Source of the DNA: JAVJST01 sp965229715
GTDB taxonomy: Bacteria; Pseudomonadota; Alphaproteobacteria; Rhodospirillales; Casp-alpha2
DNA: 64,000 bases
Assembly (NCBI GenBank): GCA_965229715.1
Contig: CBDDJL010000002.1
Coordinates: forward strand, 186,001 to 250,000
Reading direction: 5' to 3'
Shown: positions 44,197 to 53,232 of the stretch, one piece after another
How the letters are laid out: every line of letters starts with the position of its first letter
How positions within the stretch are numbered: the stretch's first letter is position 1
Notes under the pieces: generated by a model
The model's input: only the letters and a program-made list of their open reading frames with translations
Told to the model about the DNA's origin: nothing
Database searches by the model: none
Position numbers and translations under genes: made by a program

Positions 44197-45210
44197 GTGG
44201 GTTACGGTGGCAACTTGATATGGACGTCAGTATTTGCCGAGCTTGCAGCCCGCGGATTCAATGATCTTACGGTTTGCGAGATGCCATTATTGTCGGATCT
44301 GATTGCCAGGCGGCGCTACCGCAGAGACTCGATGCTTTGCGAAGATGCCATCTTTCGGGACAATCCCCGTATCCGCATTCCGGCGTTCGCTTCTAAATCC
44401 GCAGGGGCGCAACTACTGGACAAATGCTTTTCACTTATTCTCAGGGCAACCGGAGCCTTGACGATTTATGAACGGCACGTTCATCGACAAGCCATCAGAC
44501 ACCACAGCGACACGGGCGCACTGTTCATTCACATCGACATGCGAATGTACTCGTACGGTTCTAAAGTCTTGCCAGACCGGATCGTTTGGACGAGTGACAA
44601 ACGTGCGGCGGATTCCATTCTGCACCACTTTTCACCTGGTCACGTCAAGCATGATTGTGAGCTACACGTCCGTGAAGACGATCACGTCGCGTACAAGTCC
44701 GTTCTCAACGATACGGACCTGCAGTCTCCTTTTGTCGTGATAGAACCTGATACCAACCGGGATTTTTTCGGCACGTTACGTCAATGGCCCTACGAGAACT
44801 GGTGCGCGTTCGTAGAGACTCTAAGACAGAAACGCCCTGATGTTTCCATAGTGCAGATAGGCCTGTCGGGCGCAAAAATCGTCCCCGGTGCAATTGATCT
44901 TCGCGGTAGAACCAGTTTCCGCACGGCGGCTCTCTTGCTTGGCGAATCAGACCTTTTTGTTGGGACTGAGAGTGGCTTGATGCACGCTGCTAATGCTGTC
45001 GGCGCCAAGGCGCTCATCCTGTGGGGCGGCATTACCCTCCCCGATTACATCGGGTATCCAACGCAGCAAACGACCATCTGCAAGTACGTGCCCTGTGCGC
45101 CCTGCGGCCGGCGTGGTGCATGTCCAAACGATCATGTCTGCATGCGCTTAATTGGTGTCGATGAGGTTTGCGAAGCCGCAGAAGGCCTCCTCACTTCCGC
45201 AAACAGTTGA
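44197..45210 (+). CDS. GT9-like (heptosyltransferase-family) glycosyltransferase, short N-terminus
   Basis: 337 residues from GTG 44197. The C-terminal half is typical GT9: FVVIEPDTNRDFFGTLRQWP, DLFVGTESGLMHAANAVG and ILWGGITLPDYIGYP. The N-terminus begins at GYGGNLIWTSVF, so the first strand normally preceding the glycine loop is missing; in-frame stops lie just upstream (TGA at 44176-44178). Possibly truncated, or a natural short form. Cysteine-rich tail CAPCGRRGACPNDHVC is notable and may bind a metal. Confidence 0.75.
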   Translation: MGYGGNLIWTSVFAELAARGFNDLTVCEMPLLSDLIARRRYRRDSMLCEDAIFRDNPRIRIPAFASKSAGAQLLDKCFSLILRATGALTIYERHVHRQAIRHHSDTGALFIHIDMRMYSYGSKVLPDRIVWTSDKRAADSILHHFSPGHVKHDCELHVREDDHVAYKSVLNDTDLQSPFVVIEPDTNRDFFGTLRQWPYENWCAFVETLRQKRPDVSIVQIGLSGAKIVPGAIDLRGRTSFRTAALLLGESDLFVGTESGLMHAANAVGAKALILWGGITLPDYIGYPTQQTTICKYVPCAPCGRRGACPNDHVCMRLIGVDEVCEAAEGLLTSANS

Positions 45211-45216
45211 TCAAGT

Positions 45217-46113
45217 GTGCCTATACAACCCATGCTTAAATCTACTGCGAACATGACAAAAGAGATCAATGGCGACGGAAGGCTGAATATCGCCGAGAGA
45301 TTTCACTATCTCGTATTGAATGTCCGCCGTGCAGTGGCCGCGTCGCATGTGCAACTGTCTTATGATCATTGGTCACCGCCGAAACATTCTCTGCGTGCCC
45401 GGCGAGATTGGGGAGCCTCCCCGGTTCGCATTCACATGGAGGAGTTTCTGCTCAACGGGCTCGGTAAATACTGTCTGACCGGGCACATTGCGGTTCTGGA
45501 CATCGGGTGCGGCAGCGGCAGAACCCGGGCCTTGTTAGAAAAAGCCGGATATACCGGGCAATACGTTGGTGTCGACATCTGTGGAGACCGGTTCGCAATT
45601 GGCCAGTCCGGTGAAGCGTTCGATGTTGAATTGATAGAAGGAGACGCAACTACACTATCTTTCGATAAGCAATTCGATCTCGCCATTTCGATCTCCGTAT
45701 TGGAGCATGTCGATGACGATGCGGCGTTGGTTCGAAACATCAAGAGCCACTTGCGCAAAACTGGATCGCAAGTTCATCTCGTGCCAGCATCGCCCTCGCT
45801 TTGGCTTTATCTGTGGCATGGTTATCGCCAGTACGATAACCTTACGATTGCAAATGCATTCGACACTAGACACTTAAAGTGTAGACGACTGGGTGGGTTT
45901 CCTGGATTCCTGCTCCATCTGCTGCTCATAACGATTCCCGAGAACATCTTTCGCGTATCGTTACGGCGATGGCTAGGTCCGGTTTACGGGTCGCTGAATC
46001 GAGTCTGCGTTTCGCTCGACCGATACCTACCATTCCTCGCGCCCACCACGATTATCATCCAAGGCGGAGAAACCAAGCATCGCACCACCGAGCGGCGTGG
46101 CGCCGGATACTAG
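45217..46113 (+). CDS. Class I SAM-dependent methyltransferase
   Basis: 298 residues if begun at GTG 45217; ATG 45232 and 45253 are alternative starts. VLDIGCGSGRTRALLEKAGY is the SAM site, VGVDICGD the acidic strand and DLAISISVLEHVDDD the next motif. The C-terminal region is hydrophobic and basic. The acceptor is unknown. Confidence 0.8.
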   Translation: MPIQPMLKSTANMTKEINGDGRLNIAERFHYLVLNVRRAVAASHVQLSYDHWSPPKHSLRARRDWGASPVRIHMEEFLLNGLGKYCLTGHIAVLDIGCGSGRTRALLEKAGYTGQYVGVDICGDRFAIGQSGEAFDVELIEGDATTLSFDKQFDLAISISVLEHVDDDAALVRNIKSHLRKTGSQVHLVPASPSLWLYLWHGYRQYDNLTIANAFDTRHLKCRRLGGFPGFLLHLLLITIPENIFRVSLRRWLGPVYGSLNRVCVSLDRYLPFLAPTTIIIQGGETKHRTTERRGAGY

Positions 46114-46130
46114 CGCCTGAATACTGAAGC

Positions 46131-47048
46131 ATGTGGTACAACATCAACCGCAATGGGCAACTCGGCAATCGATTATTTTCACGTGCGCACGTCTATGCCG
46201 CTGCTATTGAGTACGGTGAAAAGGTAGTCGATTGGGGCCTACTCGATGTTGCGAGGTATTTTCCTAAAGTCAGAATGACGCGCCTGCCAATATACCCAAT
46301 AAGCGAGGACGGCGAGCATCCTGTGCTGCCTGACAACCTGATGACGAAACACGGTGTGCTATACACCTTGCACAAACTACGGCCCCGTATGACCGGGCCA
46401 CTCTTCAATTTTTGGAACTATCACTGGAATACTGGCGATCCCGAGACCATGCGCCTCGACAGCCAACGGTTCCGCGATTTTCATGCGCGGCACGACACCA
46501 TCATTTTGAACGGTTTCAAAATCCGATGCCCCGAATGGGTTGCAAAACACCGCTCCCGCATTTGTGAATATTTTCAAATGAGCCCTTCGGTTGTCGACGC
46601 TTGGCAATCAAGAAGAGAGATGCTCAAGGAACAGTACGAGGAGATCATCGGCCTGCATATCCGGGGCACCGATTTTCGCACCGCAGCCGGCGGACGGTAC
46701 TTTCTTGATCCGGGCGAGTATGCAGAATTGGTGCTCCAGCGAAGCTCCCTGGATCTTCAAAATAGCCTTATTCGGGTTTTTTCGGATGAGCCTTTTGCTG
46801 GGGCTAAATCAAACGAAGATTTGGTGCGTATTTTTTGCGGCGCAGGTGTCGAGTTTAGCGGCGGCACAGTCGAGGAGGATCTTTGCGGAATGATGCATTG
46901 TGATCGTCTTATCGGCGCGGCAAACAGCACCTTCTCTAGATGGGCCGCATTTGCAAGCGACCTGGAATGGGCTGGTGTTGATAGAGCGTTTTATGAATCC
47001 GGCGACTTTCTTTCGTTTGAAAAATGCCCGATCCCATGGAGTTACTAG
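46131..47048 (+). CDS. GT11-like fucosyltransferase-family protein
   Basis: 305 residues. IIGLHIRGTDFRTAAGGRYF corresponds to the HxRRxDY peptide of alpha-1,2-fucosyltransferases, and the N-terminus (NRNGQLGNRLF) and RLIGAANSTFSRWAAF further match GT11/alpha-6-type proteins. It probably transfers fucose or a related deoxy sugar from a GDP donor. No GDP-fucose synthesis gene is in the window. Confidence 0.78.
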   Translation: MWYNINRNGQLGNRLFSRAHVYAAAIEYGEKVVDWGLLDVARYFPKVRMTRLPIYPISEDGEHPVLPDNLMTKHGVLYTLHKLRPRMTGPLFNFWNYHWNTGDPETMRLDSQRFRDFHARHDTIILNGFKIRCPEWVAKHRSRICEYFQMSPSVVDAWQSRREMLKEQYEEIIGLHIRGTDFRTAAGGRYFLDPGEYAELVLQRSSLDLQNSLIRVFSDEPFAGAKSNEDLVRIFCGAGVEFSGGTVEEDLCGMMHCDRLIGAANSTFSRWAAFASDLEWAGVDRAFYESGDFLSFEKCPIPWSY

Positions 47049-47104
47049 TCAAGCTGTAGCATTGCTCGATCTTGCAAAGCAGCCATATCTCTAATCCGAG
47101 CTGT

Positions 47105-47529
47105 TTCAATCATCTTGATAGCACGATCCCTTCATTCGAGCATGAGGTCGTCGCTCTGTTTATGTTTCGCGCAAAACCTCATGACATGGTCGGGGTTTTA
47201 CCCGTGACCCACTATCAGGTGGCGACGGCGATAACGTTCGTTCGCGGCTTCAAACAAAGTATGGTGGCATATCGATGTTGTTCTCGATAACACCGAAGGA
47301 TGCGCGCCATGGTATCTGTCAAAAGATGGAAAGGGCGTCTACTCACTCGCGACGCAGCATCGCGAAAATTTCTTAGTTTTTCTGTTCTTTAAATTGTCAA
47401 TATAAACTGTGCCTAACAGACTTTGCCCATATTCCGATTACGTTCCCGCGATTTGCGCTCCAGCCTAGACAATATCTTGATGTCGAACATTTCGTCAGCC
47501 ACTATTGGTTGCATCAGCCAGTCTCTTAA
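47105..47529 (+). pseudogene. Decayed gene with plausible coding segments in three frames
   Basis: No complete gene fits the 565-base gap between the GT11-like and second asparagine synthetase genes. Protein-like segments appear in successive frames: one reading PHDMVGVLPVTHYQVATAI up to about 47257, one reading VWWHIDVVLDNTEGCAPWYL from about 47259 to the stop at 47405, and one reading HIPITFPRFALQPRQYLD to a stop at 47527-47529. The first switch falls in an A-rich run near 47252-47258. This looks like one old gene broken by frameshifts. I do not recognise the family; the evidence is composition and residue pattern only. Confidence 0.45.
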
Positions 47530-47613
47530 GCTCGAATGGATTTGGTCTATTAGAGGCTGGGCTTTTCATCGTGAGCTGGCGCCGACGAACATGTGCCTAA
47601 GGTTTTCCATCTG

Positions 47614-49557
47614 ATGTGCGGCATCGCCGGTTTTCTTGAATTTTCCGCTTCACGGAGTGCGTCCGACCTGCGTGACCTAGTGGCACGCATGGCTGATATA
47701 CAGGCCCATCGCGGGCCAGATGACAGCGGCGTGTGGTTCGATGCTGACGCTGGTGTTGCCCTGTCTCATCGTCGACTTGCAGTCATTGACTGCGACCCCT
47801 CCGGACACCAGCCTATGGTCTCGCACAATAGACGCTACGTTGTTACGTACAATGGTGAGATCTACAACTACCGCGAACTTGCGTGTGATCTCGATAGGCA
47901 AGGCATCAAGATCGGCGGCGGTTCCGACACCGGTGTCTTGCTGGCCGCCATCGCCACCTGGGGTATCGAGGACACCCTCAAACGCACCGTCGGCATGTTC
48001 GCTTTTGCCGTTTGGGATCGCGAAATGCGCACAATGACGTTGGCCCGGGATCGACTGGGCATTAAGCCTGTCTTCTGGACACAACAGAACGGTTGCTTCG
48101 TTTTCGCTTCTCAACTCAAGGCTCTCGCCATGCATCCGAGGCTTGAACTGAAGCTGGACCGGGCTTCCGTGGCAAACTTTGTCCGCCATGGTTATGTTCC
48201 TGGCCCACATTCCGTCTATTTGGGAGTCGAGAAACTTTCCCCCGGTTGTTATCTTCATGTTTCTTCGGACTCTGAGGTTTCTATCAATTCATACTGGAGC
48301 GTAGAGGACGCCGCGGAAGCAGGGACAAGGGAGCCCTTTGGAGGTGATTTCGCCGGTGCTGTCGACAAGACGGAAGCCCTGCTTCATCAGGCTGTAACCG
48401 ACAGGATGATGGCTGACGTTCCTCTCGGCGTTTTCCTATCCGGGGGAATTGACTCTTCATTAGTTGCCGCGCTTGTGCAGGCCGCCTCTAGCCGGCCGGC
48501 GCGTACGTTTTCCATCGGGTTTCAGGATGCTGGGTATGACGAATCCGCTCACGCGCAAGTCGTTTCCAATCATCTTGGAACCGACCACACGAAACTCATT
48601 GCAACGCCAACACACGCTCTGGATCTTGTCGACGATCTTCCAACTTGGTACGATGAACCATTTGCTGATTCATCCCAAATTCCTACGCTCTTATTGAGTC
48701 GCATGACCCGCGAACATGTAACTGTTGCACTCTCCGGTGATGGTGGCGACGAGGTGTTCGCGGGTTACAATCGTTACATCTGGGCAGAGCGAATTTGGAA
48801 AACATCGGCAAAGTTTCCGAAGCTGCTGCGGTCATTTCTGGGAACCATTGCGCAAAGCGCACCACCCGGCCCGATTAACGCCGTGGGCAATATCGGTTAT
48901 GGACTCGGTATTCCTCGTCAGCTTGGCGACAAGTTGAACAAACTTGGGCGGATCTTCACGTGCGAGAATGCTTTCGACACATATCGCAGTCTGATCAGTC
49001 AGTGGGACGACCCAAACGCAGTTCTCATTGATCCCTCCTCTCATGCGACCCTCGTCCAAGACAAACATCTTCAGCAATGCCACCCTGATACGTTGAGATG
49101 GATGCAGCTTGTCGACATGTTGACCTACTTGCCCGACGACATTTTGGCTAAGGTCGACCGAGCCAGTATGGCTCATGCTTTGGAGGTACGCGTTCCTCTT
49201 ATCGACCACCGACTGATCGCTTTTGCCTGGACCTTACCTCGTGATTTCTTCGTCCGAAATGGAAAGTCCAAGGCACTTCTACGCGAGGTCTTGTATCGCC
49301 ATGTTCCCCAGCCGATCGTCGATCGGCCCAAAATGGGATTCGGTGTTCCACTGGCTTTTTGGCTGCGGGGGCCTCTGCGCGACTGGGCGGAAGATCTCCT
49401 TTCGCCACGCGTTCTCGAATCGGAGGGTATCTTCAACGTTCGCTTTGTCCGCAAAGCTATGGATGACCACATTGCCGGGAAGCGAAACATGGCATACGGA
49501 CTATGGACGTTGCTCATGTTCCAGTGTTGGCGACGTGCGCATGGAGCATCGTTGTGA
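47614..49557 (+). CDS. asnB: Glutamine-hydrolysing asparagine synthetase, copy 2
   Basis: 647 residues from ATG 47614, because this puts Cys at position 2 (MCGIAGFLEF); an upstream GTG at 47593 would not. HRGPDDSGVW, TYNGEIYN and the PP-loop VFLSGGIDSSLVA are intact. It overlaps the GT4 gene downstream as GTGA. Likely amidates a glycan component or a precursor. The N-terminal domain differs in detail from copies 1 and 3, so the three are not recent duplicates. Confidence 0.88.
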   Translation: MCGIAGFLEFSASRSASDLRDLVARMADIQAHRGPDDSGVWFDADAGVALSHRRLAVIDCDPSGHQPMVSHNRRYVVTYNGEIYNYRELACDLDRQGIKIGGGSDTGVLLAAIATWGIEDTLKRTVGMFAFAVWDREMRTMTLARDRLGIKPVFWTQQNGCFVFASQLKALAMHPRLELKLDRASVANFVRHGYVPGPHSVYLGVEKLSPGCYLHVSSDSEVSINSYWSVEDAAEAGTREPFGGDFAGAVDKTEALLHQAVTDRMMADVPLGVFLSGGIDSSLVAALVQAASSRPARTFSIGFQDAGYDESAHAQVVSNHLGTDHTKLIATPTHALDLVDDLPTWYDEPFADSSQIPTLLLSRMTREHVTVALSGDGGDEVFAGYNRYIWAERIWKTSAKFPKLLRSFLGTIAQSAPPGPINAVGNIGYGLGIPRQLGDKLNKLGRIFTCENAFDTYRSLISQWDDPNAVLIDPSSHATLVQDKHLQQCHPDTLRWMQLVDMLTYLPDDILAKVDRASMAHALEVRVPLIDHRLIAFAWTLPRDFFVRNGKSKALLREVLYRHVPQPIVDRPKMGFGVPLAFWLRGPLRDWAEDLLSPRVLESEGIFNVRFVRKAMDDHIAGKRNMAYGLWTLLMFQCWRRAHGASL

Positions 49558-50687
49558 AGATCTGTCAGATCTCGGCGGTAGACTTCACAATGGCGCATTT
49601 TCTATTACCGTTAATGCGCGCCCTCCAGAGCCGCGGCCATGAAGTCGTCGCAGTTTGTCGTGATGGGGAACACACTGAGGCGATCCGCAACGAAGGATTT
49701 CGGCTTGAGGCCGTCGGATTTGACCGTAGCTTCAATGTTGTCAGGCACGTCCAAGCATACCGTACACTGGTCGACCTGTTCGAACGCGAACATTTCGATG
49801 TCGTGCATGTACATACCCCGATTGCGGCATTGGTTGGACGTCTGGCCGCAGCACGGACCTGCGTGCCTCACATTGTATACACCGCCCATGGATTCTATTT
49901 CCATGAGCACCAACATTTCTCGGTTCGCTGGTTAGCCATTGCGCTCGAATGGCTCGCGGGCCGCTACACCGACGTGCTTTTTACCCAAGCCCAAGAAGAT
50001 TGCGATACCGCAAAGCGGCTGCATCTCTGTCGGACAGGACAGATCGCCGCTATCGGCAATGGTGTTGATCCCGCTAAATTTTACCCAGTCGGATCTGAAA
50101 TGGGAGAAAGGCAGGCGACACGCGAGGCATTTGGAGCAAGTGACGAAGACGTCGTCGTCGTAACGGTCGGACGCCTCGTAAAGGAGAAAGGCTATTTTGA
50201 ATTATTTGAAGCCATCCGCGATACGAACCTCCATCTATGGGTCGTCGGATCGCGATTAAAAAGCGACCACGCGACGGCAATAGATGATCAAATAGAAACC
50301 ATCCGAAATCACCCCTTGTTGAGCCAACGGATCAAGTTCCTCGGTTATCGTGACGATGTCGTTTCCATAATTCAGGCAGCCGATATTTTTACCCTCGCCT
50401 CTCATCGGGAGGGTATGCCGCGATCGATCATTGAGGCAATGATGGTCGGATTGCCAATCGTCGCAACAAATATTCGCGGCTGCCGAGAAGAAATCATCGA
50501 CGGTGAAACAGGCATTCTGGTGCCGGTTCGCGACCCTGAAACACTATCATCCGCGCTTCTGAAATTGGCAGAGGACTCAACGCTCCGATCAGAGATGGGC
50601 TACGAAGGACGGAAGCGTGCGCTCGAATATTACAATGAAGACTCCGTTATCGCCAACCAGATACCTCTGATAGAGATGTCTTCGTGA
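49554..50687 (+). CDS. Glycosyltransferase, GT4
   Basis: 377 residues from GTG 49554. VDFTMAHFLLPLMRALQSRGH, VVHVHTPIAALVGRLAA and NGVDPAKFYPV define the GT4 N-terminal and hinge region; SHREGMPRSIIEAMMVGLP supplies the EGMP-x-x-x-x-EAM catalytic-type segment. It resembles PglA/WcaL-type enzymes that build oligosaccharides on a lipid carrier. It directly precedes the Wzy-like gene with a four-base overlap. Confidence 0.85.
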   Translation: MKICQISAVDFTMAHFLLPLMRALQSRGHEVVAVCRDGEHTEAIRNEGFRLEAVGFDRSFNVVRHVQAYRTLVDLFEREHFDVVHVHTPIAALVGRLAAARTCVPHIVYTAHGFYFHEHQHFSVRWLAIALEWLAGRYTDVLFTQAQEDCDTAKRLHLCRTGQIAAIGNGVDPAKFYPVGSEMGERQATREAFGASDEDVVVVTVGRLVKEKGYFELFEAIRDTNLHLWVVGSRLKSDHATAIDDQIETIRNHPLLSQRIKFLGYRDDVVSIIQAADIFTLASHREGMPRSIIEAMMVGLPIVATNIRGCREEIIDGETGILVPVRDPETLSSALLKLAEDSTLRSEMGYEGRKRALEYYNEDSVIANQIPLIEMSS

Positions 50688-52141
50688 CAGTTTACCTGAT
50701 TGCTGCGGTTTTTATTGCCGCAATGCTTTTGGCATTCCTCCGCCAAGCTTTCGGCACTGGTGTCGCGCGTACGTTATTTAGTCACTTTTGGTATTTTTCA
50801 TTGTTCGTGCTGCTGGCGTTTCCGATTCGAGCCGCCCTTGTACATTCTGGAACTATCGAGACACAAGTAGTGTACAAGGGAACTGTAGAGGCACCGTTCA
50901 ACTCAGGCGCACTGCCTCTAACAACGGGCCTGCTCTCCATATCGTTGGTATTCTCGTTTGCGATTTGGATTGTGGTTTTTCTCGGCACTCGAAGCGTACG
51001 CTGCTACAGACAACCATACAACAAATCTATTGAACCTTACCAAACGTCTAATGCAACCCTGACTGGCGCAATGCTTGTTCATTTTGTATTAGTCGTTCTT
51101 GGTGCTATCGCCATATATGTCATCGACCCTCATGCGTTGCTCAGTAAACCATCTGCTTTCTTCTCTGCGCGCACAGGAAGCGGACCGCTTTGGCTTATGA
51201 CGGAGTTGTTTCTCTATTCTGCGTGCGCAACGTCTGCTGTGATCGTACTAGGTCAGCCGATCAGCAGAAATCTGGCCGGGCTAATAATTCTCATTATAGC
51301 GACCTTGGGCGTAAGTTATCTTGCATCTCACGCCTTGTTAAGCAGGCGACCAATTTCCGGGTTTATCTTGTTGGCTGCTATCATTTTTGTGCTATGGCGG
51401 AAGAGTCATTGGTGGATTGGCGCAATCAGTGTTATCGGCACGGTGTTAGGTGCCATGTTCCTCGATTTTAGCCGAAACGTCATCGCAGTCTTGGCGGGAC
51501 TGAACACAGTCGGCATTTCCGCTGACGGTTTCGGCTCGGCAGTCGCCAACGCCGCAGCAAAGTTTACGGCGCTGGGCTGGCTTACCGTATTCATGACAAG
51601 CTTCGAGGGCATCGAACATGTTGCGCAATTCTTTGCCAAGTCAACGACAACACAGCTTATAACCGGGATCGATCACGGGATCGCATGGTTGTTCAATGTT
51701 GGAGGCGCTCTCATACCGAGAGTACTGTGGACTGGAAAGCCCCTGATCTATGGAGGTACCGAGCAGTTCTGGTGGCTCTATCCAGGATACTTTGAGGGCG
51801 GCGAGATGAAGACGGCAATTCCAACTTCTTTCGTCGTCGATTTTTCGTACAGCTTTGGTGTCGTATTTGCGATGTTTATTGCCTTCTATTTGGGTCGTTT
51901 CCTTCAAGTTTGTACAGACACCTTTCGCGCCAAGGACGCCCCGTTGACTGGGTTAGCAATCGCAATTTTTTCGTTCGTCTTCATGTTCAATATCGTTCGA
52001 AGCGGTTCGGTCCATATACAGGGCATCGTTATTCTGCTTGTTCTTTGCGCAATAATGGTCGGTCCACGCAGAGTCTTTAGTGAAATAGTTGTATTCGTTC
52101 GGATGGTGTTTACAGGTTACCAAAATCCTTTTCGTGCCTAG
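50684..52141 (+). CDS. Wzy-like O-antigen/polysaccharide polymerase
   Basis: 485 residues from GTG 50684. About ten hydrophobic helices with a larger loop between residues 290 and 370 carrying polar aromatic residues (EQFWWLYPGYFEGGEMK), the usual layout of bactoprenol-linked glycan polymerases. Wzy families have little sequence conservation, so the call rests on topology and context (GT4 upstream, Wzx downstream). It ends the AT-richer block. Confidence 0.72.
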   Translation: MTVYLIAAVFIAAMLLAFLRQAFGTGVARTLFSHFWYFSLFVLLAFPIRAALVHSGTIETQVVYKGTVEAPFNSGALPLTTGLLSISLVFSFAIWIVVFLGTRSVRCYRQPYNKSIEPYQTSNATLTGAMLVHFVLVVLGAIAIYVIDPHALLSKPSAFFSARTGSGPLWLMTELFLYSACATSAVIVLGQPISRNLAGLIILIIATLGVSYLASHALLSRRPISGFILLAAIIFVLWRKSHWWIGAISVIGTVLGAMFLDFSRNVIAVLAGLNTVGISADGFGSAVANAAAKFTALGWLTVFMTSFEGIEHVAQFFAKSTTTQLITGIDHGIAWLFNVGGALIPRVLWTGKPLIYGGTEQFWWLYPGYFEGGEMKTAIPTSFVVDFSYSFGVVFAMFIAFYLGRFLQVCTDTFRAKDAPLTGLAIAIFSFVFMFNIVRSGSVHIQGIVILLVLCAIMVGPRRVFSEIVVFVRMVFTGYQNPFRA

Positions 52142-52146
52142 CACAG

Positions 52147-53232
52147 ATGGTATGTTCTCTTTACGTTTACCCCCACGCTTACATCCGCGACCGGCAGCTC
52201 GACACGATCCGCTCACTGGGCGAACGGGCGATCAATCGGGATGAATTCCTGGATCGAACCGGGAGTCAGGTCGGCCGTTCCTCGGCGGCGCCAGGCGGGC
52301 GCGGATCGTGGAAATCCTCGCTGCCGCTGATCAACCTCAAACGAAGACCGGCCGCCGCACCTCCTGGTTCGGCGGTTTATCTTTGGAACGGTATCATTGC
52401 GACCGGGCCGTTCGTCACCGACATCGACAATCCGTATGCGTTTGCCGCCTACAATGTCGGCGCGACCAAGCTCTACCGGCCGTTTATCTCTGCACTTCTG
52501 GGGCGAGACAACTGTCTGGAAGTCCGCTGCATGAGCGAGATCTGTCGCCAGCGCGTTGGAGACATATTCGGCGACAGCGTGGCCGCCAAGGCCCGTCTTA
52601 GCTATCCGACCGTTCCGCCATCCGTCCGCCCGCGGGCCTCGCGCGACGACAGCGACTGCCGGTTCCTGTTCATCGGTACCCAGTTCGAAATCAAGGGGGG
52701 CGCCGCACTGCTCTCCGCATTCAGGTCGGTTCGGGTGGCCTGCCCGAATGCAACGCTGGACCTGGTGACGCATCTGCCGGAGGGATTCGAAGGAATTGTT
52801 CGCGATCAACCGGGGGTCACTGTTCACCCCGCTGATCTCACCCGCGCCGAGATCGCCGCGCGATTCATCGCCCGGTCCGACGTGCTTGTTCATCCCACCC
52901 ACATGGACTCGTTTGGCATGGTGGTCCTCGAGAGCATTGCCGCAGGATTGCCGGTAATCGCCAGCGACCTCTACGCCATCCCGGAGATGATCGAGGACGG
53001 CCGCAACGGATTTCTGGTCGCGCCACCGATCGCCGCCTGGCGCGGCAGCGAACCGGAGCCGGCATATTTCGCTGACACCGTTGCGCTGGCGGCGGCGATT
53101 CGGCAGGCGGATGGAACGGCCTTCGAAGCCGCACTCACGAATGCGATGATCGAACTGGCGCGCAGTCCGGACATGCGTTCGAGGATGGGGTCGGAAAGCC
53201 GTCGAATCGCCGAGGGTCGTTTCGGTGCCTGA
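52147..53232 (+). CDS. Glycosyltransferase, GT4
   Basis: 361 residues from ATG 52147. The C-terminal half is clear: FLFIGTQFEIKGGAALLSAF and THMDSFGMVVLESIAAGLPVIA, the GT4 donor site. The N-terminal half is less conserved, with a Ser/Arg/Gly-rich stretch at about residues 40-60. GC content rises sharply here relative to the block before. It overlaps the GT2 gene by eight bases. Confidence 0.82.
   Translation: MVCSLYVYPHAYIRDRQLDTIRSLGERAINRDEFLDRTGSQVGRSSAAPGGRGSWKSSLPLINLKRRPAAAPPGSAVYLWNGIIATGPFVTDIDNPYAFAAYNVGATKLYRPFISALLGRDNCLEVRCMSEICRQRVGDIFGDSVAAKARLSYPTVPPSVRPRASRDDSDCRFLFIGTQFEIKGGAALLSAFRSVRVACPNATLDLVTHLPEGFEGIVRDQPGVTVHPADLTRAEIAARFIARSDVLVHPTHMDSFGMVVLESIAAGLPVIASDLYAIPEMIEDGRNGFLVAPPIAAWRGSEPEPAYFADTVALAAAIRQADGTAFEAALTNAMIELARSPDMRSRMGSESRRIAEGRFGA

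Noticed and set aside
47423..47614. 63-codon plus-strand frame before asparagine synthetase copy 2
   Set aside because: No family resemblance or ribosome site; it lies in the decayed region and runs into the next gene's start.
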